A DNA stretch of 20,365 nucleotides, from assembly GCA_003170575.1 (NCBI GenBank), contig PMZB01000168.1, positions 1-20,365 on the forward strand, read 5' to 3'. The notes beneath the pieces were generated by a model that saw only the letters and a program-made list of their open reading frames with translations, made no database searches and was not told where the DNA came from. Within the stretch, counting starts at the first letter, position 1; every line of letters starts with the position of its first letter. A program made the position numbers and the translations under genes. This document shows positions 8,214 through 15,513 of this stretch, in pieces. The stretch is from Chlamydiia bacterium. GTDB taxonomy: Bacteria > Chlamydiota > Chlamydiia > Chlamydiales > FEN-1388.

Positions 8214-8882
8214 GAAAGCCTCTACACTCCCAAGCAATTGAATAGTACTCCGAAGGTGAAATCGGATGATTGCATAGGTGTAGCTTCCCACGATCATTAT
8301 GCCCGTTGCGGCAAGCTTTGCCCATTCCCCATTTGTGAAGATAGGGTATAAAGTTGCGACAAGAGCTATGGAGGTATAAAGAAGAGGAGAGATAGGAAAG
8401 GCAAGCAGGAAAAAGCTTTGCCCTTTGCTATGGAGCATTGCCCAAAAAACAATGATGGAAATCGTCAGAGAACTAAAGAGTGAGCAAGAAAGAGCAGGGG
8501 AGAGGCTTGTAAAGAGAAAAAAGCTTGCTGCGCCAGTGAGGATAAGACTTGCCACAAACCAAATAAAGCTTCTTGGCCCCATAAAAGACAAAACAAAAGT
8601 GTAAATTGGGGTTACGAGGGCGTTTAGTACAACAAGGTCAAAAAACAGTGTTAGGGATGTTCCTGGATAGAGAAGAAGAAATGGGGCGGTGAAAATTTCA
8701 AAGATGGTTTTTAGTGAAGGCGAGGAAGAAAGAAGAAGGATTGTTGGAGGAGTGGATACAGTTCCAGAAAGAAAAAGGTCATACCAGAAAGCTGCCCCCA
8801 CAGATAGGAGAAGGACTGTAAGCTGAAAATATCGGATGAGCGGCGGATATCCGTTCCTGCTTGAATACACAAAAAAAGCCAT
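8157..8882 (-). CDS. Polytopic membrane protein, function unknown
   Basis: A 241-residue, strongly hydrophobic protein with about six predicted membrane helices, judged by eye at roughly 18-40, 63-78, 82-105, 107-128, 133-152 and 160-215 (possibly two in the last). The layout, a short charged N terminus, several helices and a basic C terminus (LISLFFKKLLHR), is somewhat like rhomboid-fold proteins. I see no catalytic GxSG or late His, so an inactive rhomboid-like fold is only a possibility. AACAGG lies about 8 nt upstream of the ATG. It is the last gene of a minus-strand run, 57 nt downstream of the 680-residue gene. Its 3' end overlaps the 3' end of tadA by 57 bp on the opposite strand. I cannot assign a function. 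Confidence 0.8.
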   Translation of the reverse strand: MAFFVYSSRNGYPPLIRYFQLTVLLLSVGAAFWYDLFLSGTVSTPPTILLLSSSPSLKTIFEIFTAPFLLLYPGTSLTLFFDLVVLNALVTPIYTFVLSFMGPRSFIWFVASLILTGAASFFLFTSLSPALSCSLFSSLTISIIVFWAMLHSKGQSFFLLAFPISPLLYTSIALVATLYPIFTNGEWAKLAATGIMIVGSYTYAIIRFHLRSTIQLLGSVEAFLDRIGTLISLFFKKLLHR

Positions 8883-8939
8883 TTTCGAACCTGTTGATCT
8901 GTTTTAGGGAAACATTCTATCACAACAAAGAATGCCTCT

Positions 8940-10982
8940 TCAAACAGCTTTTTTTTGGGCTTCGCGAATCTTTGCAGCTTTTTGGGCCTCGCGAATTTTT
9001 GCAGCGCTCTCGCTAGAAGCAGTCATGAGTATTTGATCCTCATCCATGCTCCGCGCAGCTTGATAGAGTCTTCTTTCCATGCTGCTCACATGCTGTTTTA
9101 GCTTAATTACCTTAGAAATAAAACGTAGCAGGAACAGAAGGCAAGATCGAAAAAATTCTCGTGCCAATTTGTGTATTTTAGATAACTGTTTAACGTCTCC
9201 TTCGGGATAGAGAAAGTCTCTTGCTTGGCCTAGTATACCATTTATGTTTTCGTGAAAATCTTCTCTTAATTCCTCCAGATGAGCCTTATTCGCTTTTTTT
9301 GCAGCGTCTTGGGCCCTTTTTATCTCCTGTGCCTTTTCTTCCGTGCGGGGGAACAAAGTTTTAATGTTCTCTACATTCAGCACATCCTTGCTCATAGAAT
9401 CCAGTTGTTGGTTTAAAAAGTCCGTCACTTTGATAGTTTTAAGAGCATCAGCCAATGTGGCTCCTGCTGAATGGGCAAGGTTTTTTCCATACCGCTTGAA
9501 AAAAAACTGCCGTATTTTGGAGCCCTCTGCAAGCCACTTCATTGCTTCATAGAGATCATCACTTAATTGTTGCTGCTCAGGAGAGTCTGAACCTGTCGTC
9601 TTTTTTCCTCTCAAAGCAAGGAATATAACATTGAAAAAAACAGTCACTATTCCAATAGCAAGGGCGCTTATTCTAGAGAACTGTTCAAGACCGTGCGAAG
9701 TAGCTTCCTGTTGAGATTGAGTGGTGAGCAATAATTTTGTTTGTTCATATCCTTTTATGAGGATCTGGTTTTTTACATCTTCATCAGTGCTTAATTCACT
9801 AAAGATTGATTGACAGAGTTGCTCCAGCCCTTTTTGTACAAGAGGCCATATGTGATCGGTTTTTGCAAAGGTTGGTACTTGGGCTGGAAGCTCTATTTCT
9901 TCTGCTCCCTTAGGAAACCCTAGATCTAAAATGAATTGGACAAGATCTTTTTGAAAGGTACCGCTTAAAAGAAAATTTCGTTGCTCAATGGTAAGAGGAT
10001 TGACTTCTGCTTCTTTTCGAGCTGCCTTTTCTTTTTTCACACTATCAATTGCACCATGGAGGCTGCTTCTTATTAAATCCAAGAGAAAAGGTTGAGACTC
10101 AAGGTTTTTAAGACTACTGTATGCTTGATAAAGCCCCTTGAGAAGATTGAGTTCAATAGTTGCTTTCATCAGGGGTTTATTGTCTTGTAAAAGAGCCTTG
10201 ACTAGAGTGCAGAGGGGATTTTCTTGAGGTTCATCGGTATATAGATTGTCAAAGAAAAATTCTAAAAACGGCGGGCGAAGAGAGGCGTCTCTTTCTGTTA
10301 TGTGAAGAAGTTCTTCTTCAAGATAGAGAACGACAAACTGGCTCGTTGTATCAGCAAAACCCAAGGCAGCAGCAGCAGGGTTAGCGTTCACTTTTTTAAA
10401 ATCTGCATCAGCCTCATCAGCGTTAACGTTCACTTTTTTAAAATCTACATCAGCCTCATCAGGGTTCTTCATCAATTTTTTAAAACTTTCTTTATAATCA
10501 GCAATCTGATTATTTATTCTACCAAGATCAGCTGTTAGATCAAAAAAAGGGGTGATAATCTCTGCAGTTCCAGCCAATACTCGCCCTATGAATCCTAATG
10601 AATTTTGTGCTTCTTCTGGGTTAGCCTTTTCTAAAGAAGCCCTTGCGTTTGCTATAGCTACTCTACAAGAGAGAAGAGAATCAGCAAGAGCGCGTTTAAT
10701 CTTATCGCTAGAGCGGAGTTTTGGCGAATTTTCTTCAATTTTCTTCAATTCTAAAAGCGCCTTATTGAGAATTATCGGGCCGATAGCCTTTGCTTTTGGA
10801 GAAATATCTTTCAAATGCTCCCGGAGGCAAGAGATCGTATCTATTGCCACCTGAATAGGAGAGAGAGCAAGAGGGGCCGGTTTATAGTCTGGATTTTTTA
10901 GTTGCTCTAGCTGCTGGTCTATAAGTTTTAGCTGAAAGGTAGCTGTGCTAAGGCGAGAGAGAGGGTTAACATCAAGGGACAT
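8940..10982 (-). CDS. Large helical protein with tandem repeats and one membrane segment, unknown function
   Basis: I do not recognise this 680-residue protein. It is mainly helical and charged, with no signal peptide. One hydrophobic stretch at about 438-457 (ISALAIGIVTVFFNVIFLAL) is flanked by basic residues and could span a membrane. Two internal repeat blocks are visible. A 14-residue unit (DEADxDFKKVNxNx) occurs twice, with a decayed third copy before it, at about 162-202. A 9-residue unit (KIREAQKAA) occurs twice at the very C terminus. The region 540-600 is rich in Ala, Lys and Glu and is probably coiled coil. AAAGGCAG lies upstream of the ATG, 15 nt after the ldhA stop, so the two genes probably share a transcript. 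Size, repeats and a single membrane segment would fit a lineage-specific, possibly secreted, chlamydial protein, but nothing in the sequence proves that. Confidence 0.85.
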   Translation of the reverse strand: MSLDVNPLSRLSTATFQLKLIDQQLEQLKNPDYKPAPLALSPIQVAIDTISCLREHLKDISPKAKAIGPIILNKALLELKKIEENSPKLRSSDKIKRALADSLLSCRVAIANARASLEKANPEEAQNSLGFIGRVLAGTAEIITPFFDLTADLGRINNQIADYKESFKKLMKNPDEADVDFKKVNVNADEADADFKKVNANPAAAALGFADTTSQFVVLYLEEELLHITERDASLRPPFLEFFFDNLYTDEPQENPLCTLVKALLQDNKPLMKATIELNLLKGLYQAYSSLKNLESQPFLLDLIRSSLHGAIDSVKKEKAARKEAEVNPLTIEQRNFLLSGTFQKDLVQFILDLGFPKGAEEIELPAQVPTFAKTDHIWPLVQKGLEQLCQSIFSELSTDEDVKNQILIKGYEQTKLLLTTQSQQEATSHGLEQFSRISALAIGIVTVFFNVIFLALRGKKTTGSDSPEQQQLSDDLYEAMKWLAEGSKIRQFFFKRYGKNLAHSAGATLADALKTIKVTDFLNQQLDSMSKDVLNVENIKTLFPRTEEKAQEIKRAQDAAKKANKAHLEELREDFHENINGILGQARDFLYPEGDVKQLSKIHKLAREFFRSCLLFLLRFISKVIKLKQHVSSMERRLYQAARSMDEDQILMTASSESAAKIREAQKAAKIREAQKKAV
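8946..9004 (-). repeat. 27-bp tandem repeat at the 3' end of the 680-residue gene
   Basis: Two near-identical 27-bp copies encode KIREAQKAA and KIREAQKKA, the last residues of the protein. The copies differ at only a few bases, so the duplication is recent. Confidence 0.75.
10378..10500 (-). repeat. 42-bp tandem repeat inside the 680-residue gene
   Basis: Two 42-bp units, 10378-10419 and 10420-10461, are nearly identical and encode DEADxDFKKVNxNx. A third, diverged unit (10462-10500) still shares the TTTTTTAAAA core and FKK residues. Unit length is a multiple of three, so copy-number change keeps the frame. Confidence 0.85.
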
Positions 10983-10997
10983 AAAAATTACTGCCTT

Positions 10998-11993
10998 TTA
11001 AGTTACTTCATTTTGCAATGGTTTGTTTTCAAAGAAGCATTTTATATTTTCTAGGGTGGTTTTTGCAATATCTTGCATTGCTTCTTGTGTAAAAAAAGCT
11101 TGGTGAGCTGAGACGAGCACGTTAGGAAATGTCATAAGTCGTGCAAGGGTATCATCATCGATAAAAGAAAAGGAGAGGTCCTTAAAAAAGAAACGATCCT
11201 CTTCTTCGTATACATCAAGCCCTGCACCGCCCACTTTTTTTGCTTTGAGAGCATCAATAAGGTCATGTGTTTGGATGAGGCCGCCTCGGCTCGTGTTGAT
11301 CAGAATCACACCATCTTTCATTTTGTGAATCGAATCTTTGTTGATCATATACTGGGTTTCAGGAAGAAGAGGGCAGTGGAGAGTGATGATGTCCGATTCT
11401 TTACACAAAGTGTCAAAGTCAGTAAAGATACATTTTGTTTCAGCCGCCAAGGCTTCATTTTTACTCCGATCGTATACCAGAACACGCATCCCGAATGCAC
11501 TTAACAGTCGTATTACAATTGTACCAATTTGGCCTGAGCCGACAACCCCAACGGTTTTTCCATGCATATCAAAACCTTGAAGTCCGACAAGACTGAAGTT
11601 GTTTTCCCTCGTTCTCCAATAGGCGAGATGGATTTTTCTGTTCAGGCACAAAAGAAGAGAGACTGTATATTCAGCTACTGCGTAGGGGGAATAACGAGGC
11701 ACCCGGACAATTTTCATGCGCCCTTTTGTTGCAGCAAGATCTATATGGTTATACCCATTTGAACGAAGGGCAAGCAACTCTACTTTCTGATCAGCCAGGA
11801 TATTCGCTAGCTCTGCATCAACTCCATCATGAACAAAAAGACATAAGACTGGGTGATTTTTTGCAAGGAGTGCTGTTTCTTTGGTCAGGCGCGGCTCAAG
11901 GTAGGTGATGTCAAAATTGTAGGCTGCATTAGCTTTTTTGAAAGAAGTCTCATCGTACGGCTTGGTGTCAAACATCGCGATTTTATTGTACAT
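10998..11993 (-). CDS. ldhA: D-lactate dehydrogenase (NAD-dependent, fermentative LdhA type)
   Basis: Reduces pyruvate to D-lactate with NADH, regenerating NAD+ in fermentation; cytoplasmic. The 331-residue product has the D-2-hydroxyacid dehydrogenase layout: dinucleotide-binding GSGQIG at 152-157, and the catalytic triad Arg236 (NTSRGG), Glu264 (DVYEEE) and His297 (SAHQAF). Blocks such as VRVPRYSPYAVAEYT, RTRENNFSLVGLQGF and SDIITLHCPLLPET resemble E. coli LdhA (329 residues) closely, which makes D-lactate dehydrogenase more likely than a glycerate- or phosphoglycerate-type enzyme. A second in-frame ATG at codon 7 is possible. The gene starts a minus-strand run with the 680-residue gene 15 nt after its stop. 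D-lactate fermentation is not a standard activity of genus Chlamydia, so this may be an environmental-lineage or transferred gene (inference). Confidence 0.9.
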   Translation of the reverse strand: MYNKIAMFDTKPYDETSFKKANAAYNFDITYLEPRLTKETALLAKNHPVLCLFVHDGVDAELANILADQKVELLALRSNGYNHIDLAATKGRMKIVRVPRYSPYAVAEYTVSLLLCLNRKIHLAYWRTRENNFSLVGLQGFDMHGKTVGVVGSGQIGTIVIRLLSAFGMRVLVYDRSKNEALAAETKCIFTDFDTLCKESDIITLHCPLLPETQYMINKDSIHKMKDGVILINTSRGGLIQTHDLIDALKAKKVGGAGLDVYEEEDRFFFKDLSFSFIDDDTLARLMTFPNVLVSAHQAFFTQEAMQDIAKTTLENIKCFFENKPLQNEVT

Positions 11994-12120
11994 AGGGCTA
12001 ACTCTTTAAAAACTTTCATTTACACCTACCTTACTTAGATTAGCTATTTACTGTCTACATGCATCGAGGAAGGCAATGAGAAAGAGGGCGAAAATTGGAC
12101 TGCGAGACATACATAAACCT

Positions 12121-12181
12121 TAATTAATAAAATTATTTTACAAGGTTGCTCTCTAAAAGTCAATGCTTGTGGTTTAGAGAG
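12121..12181. repeat. Two adjacent dyads between divergent ldhA and the UPF0158 gene
   Basis: A perfect 9-bp inverted repeat, CTCTCTAAA (12149-12157) and TTTAGAGAG (12173-12181), brackets a 15-nt spacer. Just upstream, AACCTT/AAGGTT flanks an AT-only palindromic core (AATAA/TTATT) at about 12116-12146. The right half of the first dyad falls between the -35 and -10 of the predicted promoter, as expected of an operator, but an RNA hairpin cannot be excluded. Confidence 0.5.
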
Positions 12182-12196
12182 GAGATTGAGTATACT
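12167..12196 (+). promoter_or_regulatory. Predicted sigma70-type promoter for the UPF0158/histone-tail gene
   Basis: TTGTGG (12167-12172), an 18-bp spacer and TATACT (12191-12196) lie about 33 nt before the ATG at 12230. The spacer contains one arm of the CTCTCTAAA dyad. Confidence 0.5.
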
Positions 12197-12229
12197 TTAC
12201 GCTTTTTGAGCTTGCGATGAGTTAATGAT

Positions 12230-13543
12230 ATGAAAGAGACAAAATTGGTTCCTCAGAATCCGATAATCTTACGTTGTCACAGGATCATGGAGGGGTTTGC
12301 CAAATCCGATGATGAAAAAGATTTTTATTTAGATCGAATCGAGGGATTTTTGGTTTATGTGGATCTTGATAAATCCCAAGAGGAGATAGATGCTCTTTTC
12401 AAGGAGATTCATGATCATCGAGAAAAGTACGTGCTTATCCCGAAGCTGACCTATTACGAGATAAAAAAGGTGATGGAGCAGTTTGTCAATGAGAAGGTGT
12501 ATGATATCGACACAAAGGAAAAGTTGCTCGACATTATTCAATCAAGGGAGGCTCGGGAAAACTTCCTTGAGTTCATCTACGACCATCATTCAGAACTAGA
12601 AAAATGGCAGCAGTTTTATCAGGAACGCTTTCGTATTCGCATTATAGAGTGGCTGCGTAACAATTCTTTTGACTTTGTTTTTGAGGAAGACATTGAGCTT
12701 GCAAAAGCCATAGTGGAAAAAGTAAAGATCAATATGTTTATCCCCAAAGTGCCTAAGGATGTAATGCAGGCACGAAAGCTGTTAGCCGCTAAGGCGTCAA
12801 CCTACTATTCAAGCGAGGCTTTAAACCCAAGACCCAAAAGAGGCAGACCTCCAAAGCAAGTAATCAAAGTTGAGGCCGAACCCCAGTTTGCTCAAGATAT
12901 TTATGTTTCTGTTCCAAAGAGCATAAAACCTTTTCTTTTTACACCAGATTATGACTCTTCTACGATGATCTTTACCTTTTCCGGAAAATTTTCCTCAGAA
13001 GAGGATCTTCTTGCCCACCGCAGACAACAGCTAGAGACTAACCTTGACTTAAACACGTTGAGTCAAAAACTTGCTGCTCTTAAAAGCCTTTCCGCTAATT
13101 GGCAGCGAGAACAGAGTGAAACACAGTCCTTTTCAGAAGCCCTTGTGGCAGGAGCTGTTGAAACTCAGGCAACTAAGGCTGTTGAAACTCAGGCAACTAA
13201 GGCCGTTGAAACGAAGGCGACTAAGGCTGTTGAGACAAAGGCAACTAAGGCTGTTGAAACGAAGGCGACTAAGGCTGTTGAGACAAAGGCTACGAAGGCC
13301 GTTGAAACGAAGGCGACTAAGGCTGTTGAGACAAAGGCAGCTAAGGCCGTTGAAACGAAGGCGACTAAGGCTGTTGAGACAAAGGAAAAGAAGCCCCCAG
13401 CGAAAAAAACCGACCGCTTGCCTCCTCCCAAACCCCAAAAAACTAAGGCTAAGCCTAAACCTAAGCCTAAACCTAAACTTAAACCTAAACCTGCTCCGAA
13501 AAAAATTGCAGCGAAGCCAAAGAAAAAAGCGCGTAAAAGATAG
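12230..13543 (+). CDS. UPF0158-family protein fused to AT-hook, octapeptide repeats and a histone-like Lys/Pro tail
   Basis: A 437-residue protein in distinct blocks. Residues 1-190 match the UPF0158 family known from Chlamydia (for example CT_429), with KLTYYEIKKVMEQFV and FVFEEDIELAKAIVEKVK; the family has no established biochemical role. Residues 201-209 (RPKRGRPPK) are a typical AT-hook, which binds the minor groove of AT-rich DNA. A linker to about 308 follows, then ten octapeptides of AVETKATK type (309-388), then a very basic tail with PKPKPKPKLKPKP that resembles chlamydial histone-H1-like Hc proteins and eukaryotic H1 tails. Seen directly: the motifs and repeats. Inferred: a DNA-binding, perhaps nucleoid-compacting, protein. 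The ribosome site before the ATG is weak; a good promoter with a dyad lies upstream. Adenylate kinase follows 67 nt after the stop. Confidence 0.88.
   Translation: MKETKLVPQNPIILRCHRIMEGFAKSDDEKDFYLDRIEGFLVYVDLDKSQEEIDALFKEIHDHREKYVLIPKLTYYEIKKVMEQFVNEKVYDIDTKEKLLDIIQSREARENFLEFIYDHHSELEKWQQFYQERFRIRIIEWLRNNSFDFVFEEDIELAKAIVEKVKINMFIPKVPKDVMQARKLLAAKASTYYSSEALNPRPKRGRPPKQVIKVEAEPQFAQDIYVSVPKSIKPFLFTPDYDSSTMIFTFSGKFSSEEDLLAHRRQQLETNLDLNTLSQKLAALKSLSANWQREQSETQSFSEALVAGAVETQATKAVETQATKAVETKATKAVETKATKAVETKATKAVETKATKAVETKATKAVETKAAKAVETKATKAVETKEKKPPAKKTDRLPPPKPQKTKAKPKPKPKPKLKPKPAPKKIAAKPKKKARKR
13154..13393 (+). repeat. Ten 24-bp coding tandem repeats with a 48-bp higher-order period
   Basis: Ten in-frame 24-bp units encode AVET(Q/K)ATK variants. 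Units 1-2 are the Gln form. Units 3-10 alternate between an A type (GTTGAAACGAAGGCGACTAAG) cut short here to its core GAAACGAAGGCGAC and a B type with core GAGACAAAGG, giving four 48-bp pairs. The last unit is modified (AVETKEKK). Confidence 0.95.
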
Positions 13544-13566
13544 TAAAGCAAAAATATTTTCAATGA

Positions 13567-13595
13567 TTGAGGTTAAATTCCCTTTGCTGTATACC
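13567..13595 (+). promoter_or_regulatory. Predicted promoter for the adenylate kinase gene
   Basis: TTGAGG (13567-13572), a 17-bp spacer and TATACC (13590-13595). A start of transcription near 13602 would leave under 10 nt before the ATG at 13611, or a leader of about 140 nt before the ATG at 13743. Confidence 0.45.
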
Positions 13596-13610
13596 TTTTG
13601 ACAGGTTTTC

Positions 13611-14426
13611 ATGCAAAAGTTTATGAGCTTTTTAAAACAGAAGGTATTGAAGAAAATGGCGTTGTTTAAAGAAATTGAGAGCTTTTTAAAAAAGTCAATT
13701 ATGATGGGACTTTGTTTTTGTCCCTTTCTAGGAGGTCAGTCTATGGCGGCAGAAGCCCCCACAAAAGATAAAATTCCTTTGATTGTTTTGATTGGAGGTC
13801 CGGGATCTGGAAAAGGAACTTTGGCGACTTCGATTGTGAAAGATTTTGGGGTTGTCCATATATCTACAGGGGATATGTTCCGTTATCACATTAAGAATGA
13901 GACCCCTATTGGAAAAAAGGCAAAATCCTTTATTGAGGCGGGCAAGCTTGCTCCAGATGAGCTTGTGATTGATATGTTGAAAGAACGGCTCCAACAACCT
14001 GATTGTCAAAAAGGAGCGCTTCTCGATGGGTTCCCAAGGACCTTGGCTCAGGCTAAAGCCCTTGAGAGTAGTGTCAATGATAAATACAACCTGGTTGTTC
14101 TTTATCTGGACGTATCAGATGCTACTATTATGCAACGGCTTGCAGGACGCAGATACTGTCCCAGCTGTAACGCAGTCTATAACGTGACATTTGCCCCGTC
14201 CAAAATTCCAAATATCTGTGACGTGTGTGGAGCTACCTTGATCGTCAGAAATGATGATAGGGAAGAAACCGTACGAGACAGACTGAGCGTTTTCCATCAA
14301 CAGAACGCGCCATTAATACCCTATTATGAAGAAAAAGGTGTTCTTACCTCAATCAATGGGGAAAAAGGTGCTGCAGCTGTTGCTGAAGAAGCCCTTCGCA
14401 TTTTGCACGAAAAGCTTGGGAAATAA
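13611..14426 (+). CDS. adk: Adenylate kinase with signal-peptide-like N-terminal extension
   Basis: Catalyses ATP + AMP = 2 ADP. The 271-residue product has an intact active site: P-loop GGPGSGKGT at 62-70, AMP-site STGDMFR at 85-91, DGFPRT at 139-144, a LID domain with four zinc-type Cys (183, 186, 203, 206), RNDD at 213-216 and Arg222/224. Ordinary bacterial Adk begins a few residues before the P-loop; here about 45 precede it, with a basic stretch (FLKKS), a hydrophobic run IMMGLCFCPFLGG and a small-residue site QSMAAEA, resembling a Sec signal peptide. However, an in-frame ATG at 13743 has a perfect AGGAGG 7 nt upstream and would give a normal 227-residue cytosolic enzyme. I keep the long form because the paralogue at 16582-17355 has the same signal-peptide-plus-short-linker arrangement. 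Both starts may be used. Confidence 0.93.
   Translation: MQKFMSFLKQKVLKKMALFKEIESFLKKSIMMGLCFCPFLGGQSMAAEAPTKDKIPLIVLIGGPGSGKGTLATSIVKDFGVVHISTGDMFRYHIKNETPIGKKAKSFIEAGKLAPDELVIDMLKERLQQPDCQKGALLDGFPRTLAQAKALESSVNDKYNLVVLYLDVSDATIMQRLAGRRYCPSCNAVYNVTFAPSKIPNICDVCGATLIVRNDDREETVRDRLSVFHQQNAPLIPYYEEKGVLTSINGEKGAAAVAEEALRILHEKLGK
13730..13745 (+). promoter_or_regulatory. Internal Shine-Dalgarno and alternative adk start
   Basis: AGGAGG at 13730-13735, a 7-nt spacer and ATG at 13743-13745, in frame with adk. This is the best ribosome site in the gene, better than the one at 13611 (ACAGG only), and would bypass the signal-peptide-like segment. Confidence 0.6.
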
Positions 14427-14430
14427 ATTT

Positions 14431-14460
14431 TTGCGCATTTTTGCAAGCCTTTGGTATAGT
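14431..14460 (+). promoter_or_regulatory. Predicted promoter for htpX
   Basis: TTGCGC (14431-14436), an 18-bp spacer and TATAGT (14455-14460), with TGG just before the -10. It lies right after the adk stop and directly before a hairpin that would form the start of the htpX leader. Confidence 0.45.
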
Positions 14461-14463
14461 CCG

Positions 14464-14494
14464 ACTGTTGATCAGGATTTTGCTGGTCAACAGT
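14464..14494 (+). promoter_or_regulatory. Hairpin in the htpX 5' leader
   Basis: ACTGTTGATCAG pairs with CTGGTCAACAGT (12 bp with one G-U) around a 7-nt loop. It starts 4 nt after the predicted -10 and ends 20 nt before the htpX ATG. There is no T-run, so it is more likely a leader structure (stability or translation control) or an operator than a terminator of adk. Confidence 0.55.
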
Positions 14495-14514
14495 TAAAAT
14501 CGTAGGATAGAGTT

Positions 14515-15423
14515 ATGAAGTCCTTAGCAAAAAGAATTTTTCTATTTTTACTTCTCAATGCAGCCATTATCCTGACAGTTTCGGTGCTGCTTAACATCTT
14601 TGATGTGAAGCCCTATTTGGCTAAGTCTGGCATAGATTACCAGGCATTATTGGTCTTTTGTCTGATTTGGGGCATGGCTGGAGCTCTTATCTCATTGTCT
14701 TTGTCGCGGCTTATGGCCAAGTGGATGATGGGTGTTGAGGTCATTGACCCAGATACAACGCAGACTGAAGAGCGGCAGCTTTTGCAGATTGTGGGGCAGC
14801 TGGTCAAGCGTTCTGGCCTTCCACGTATGCCTGAAGTGGGTATTTATGAATCTGAAGAAGTCAATGCCTTTGCAACAGGGCCTACCAAATCTCGAGCACT
14901 TGTTGCAGTATCCTCAGGACTCCTGAAGCGAATGAATTGGGTAGAAGTCGAGGGAGTGCTTGGCCATGAGATCTCTCACGTGGCAAATGGCGATATGGTG
15001 ACTTTGACCCTTCTTCAAGGGGTTGTGAACGCTTTTGTTATGTTCTTTGCCCGAGTGCTTGCCTACGCTGTTACCAGGATTGGAAAGCAAAAAGAGAATA
15101 CAAGTACCTCCCCCTTCCTTTTCAACATCCTTGTTTTTGTCTTTGAGATCTGCTTTATGATTTTGGGGATGATGGTGATAGCTGCCTTTTCTCGATTTAG
15201 AGAGTTCCGCGCTGATGCTGGAGGGGCCCGTCTTGCAGGAGCGCCTGCAATGATTCAAGCACTTACTAAACTCCAAACCGTTTCTACCATTGAAGATCCT
15301 CGTGCGCAAAATTCCTCATTCCAAGCATTTAAGATCTCAACCAAACCAGGAATTCTTCGCCTTTTTGCTACCCATCCTCCACTAGAAGATCGAATTGCCC
15401 GCCTTCAAGGCCAGAAAGTGTAA
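14515..15423 (+). CDS. htpX: Membrane zinc protease HtpX
   Basis: Integral inner-membrane M48 metalloprotease that cleaves damaged membrane proteins; its active site faces the cytoplasm and it works alongside FtsH, which is also in this window. The 302-residue product has the normal length and layout: two N-terminal membrane helices (about 7-28 and 44-64), the zinc motif HEISH at 151-155, two further hydrophobic segments (about 163-187 and 201-226), and SRFREFRADAGGARLAG with the third zinc ligand Glu230. AGGATAGAG lies before the ATG. It has its own predicted promoter and leader hairpin, and a clear terminator follows, so it is probably a single-gene unit. In E. coli htpX responds to envelope and heat stress; no such regulator site is identified here. 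Confidence 0.95.
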   Translation: MKSLAKRIFLFLLLNAAIILTVSVLLNIFDVKPYLAKSGIDYQALLVFCLIWGMAGALISLSLSRLMAKWMMGVEVIDPDTTQTEERQLLQIVGQLVKRSGLPRMPEVGIYESEEVNAFATGPTKSRALVAVSSGLLKRMNWVEVEGVLGHEISHVANGDMVTLTLLQGVVNAFVMFFARVLAYAVTRIGKQKENTSTSPFLFNILVFVFEICFMILGMMVIAAFSRFREFRADAGGARLAGAPAMIQALTKLQTVSTIEDPRAQNSSFQAFKISTKPGILRLFATHPPLEDRIARLQGQKV

Positions 15424-15440
15424 GCGCTTTTTTTCTAACG

Positions 15441-15470
15441 GCTCTTCTCAACCATGAGAAGAGCTTCTTT
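15441..15470 (+). terminator. Rho-independent terminator after htpX
   Basis: Perfect 9-bp stem GCTCTTCTC/GAGAAGAGC with a 6-nt loop, followed by TTCTTT. It lies 17 nt after the htpX stop. Confidence 0.75.
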
Positions 15471-15513
15471 CCAAGGTTACAAGCTCACCTTTTCAGTAAA
15501 AAAACTTTATTAT

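Noticed and set aside
13133..13612. Long open frames antisense to, or in a second frame of, the AVETKATK repeat region
   Set aside because: Tandem repeats with a period divisible by three keep all frames open; these products are low-complexity shadows of the real gene.
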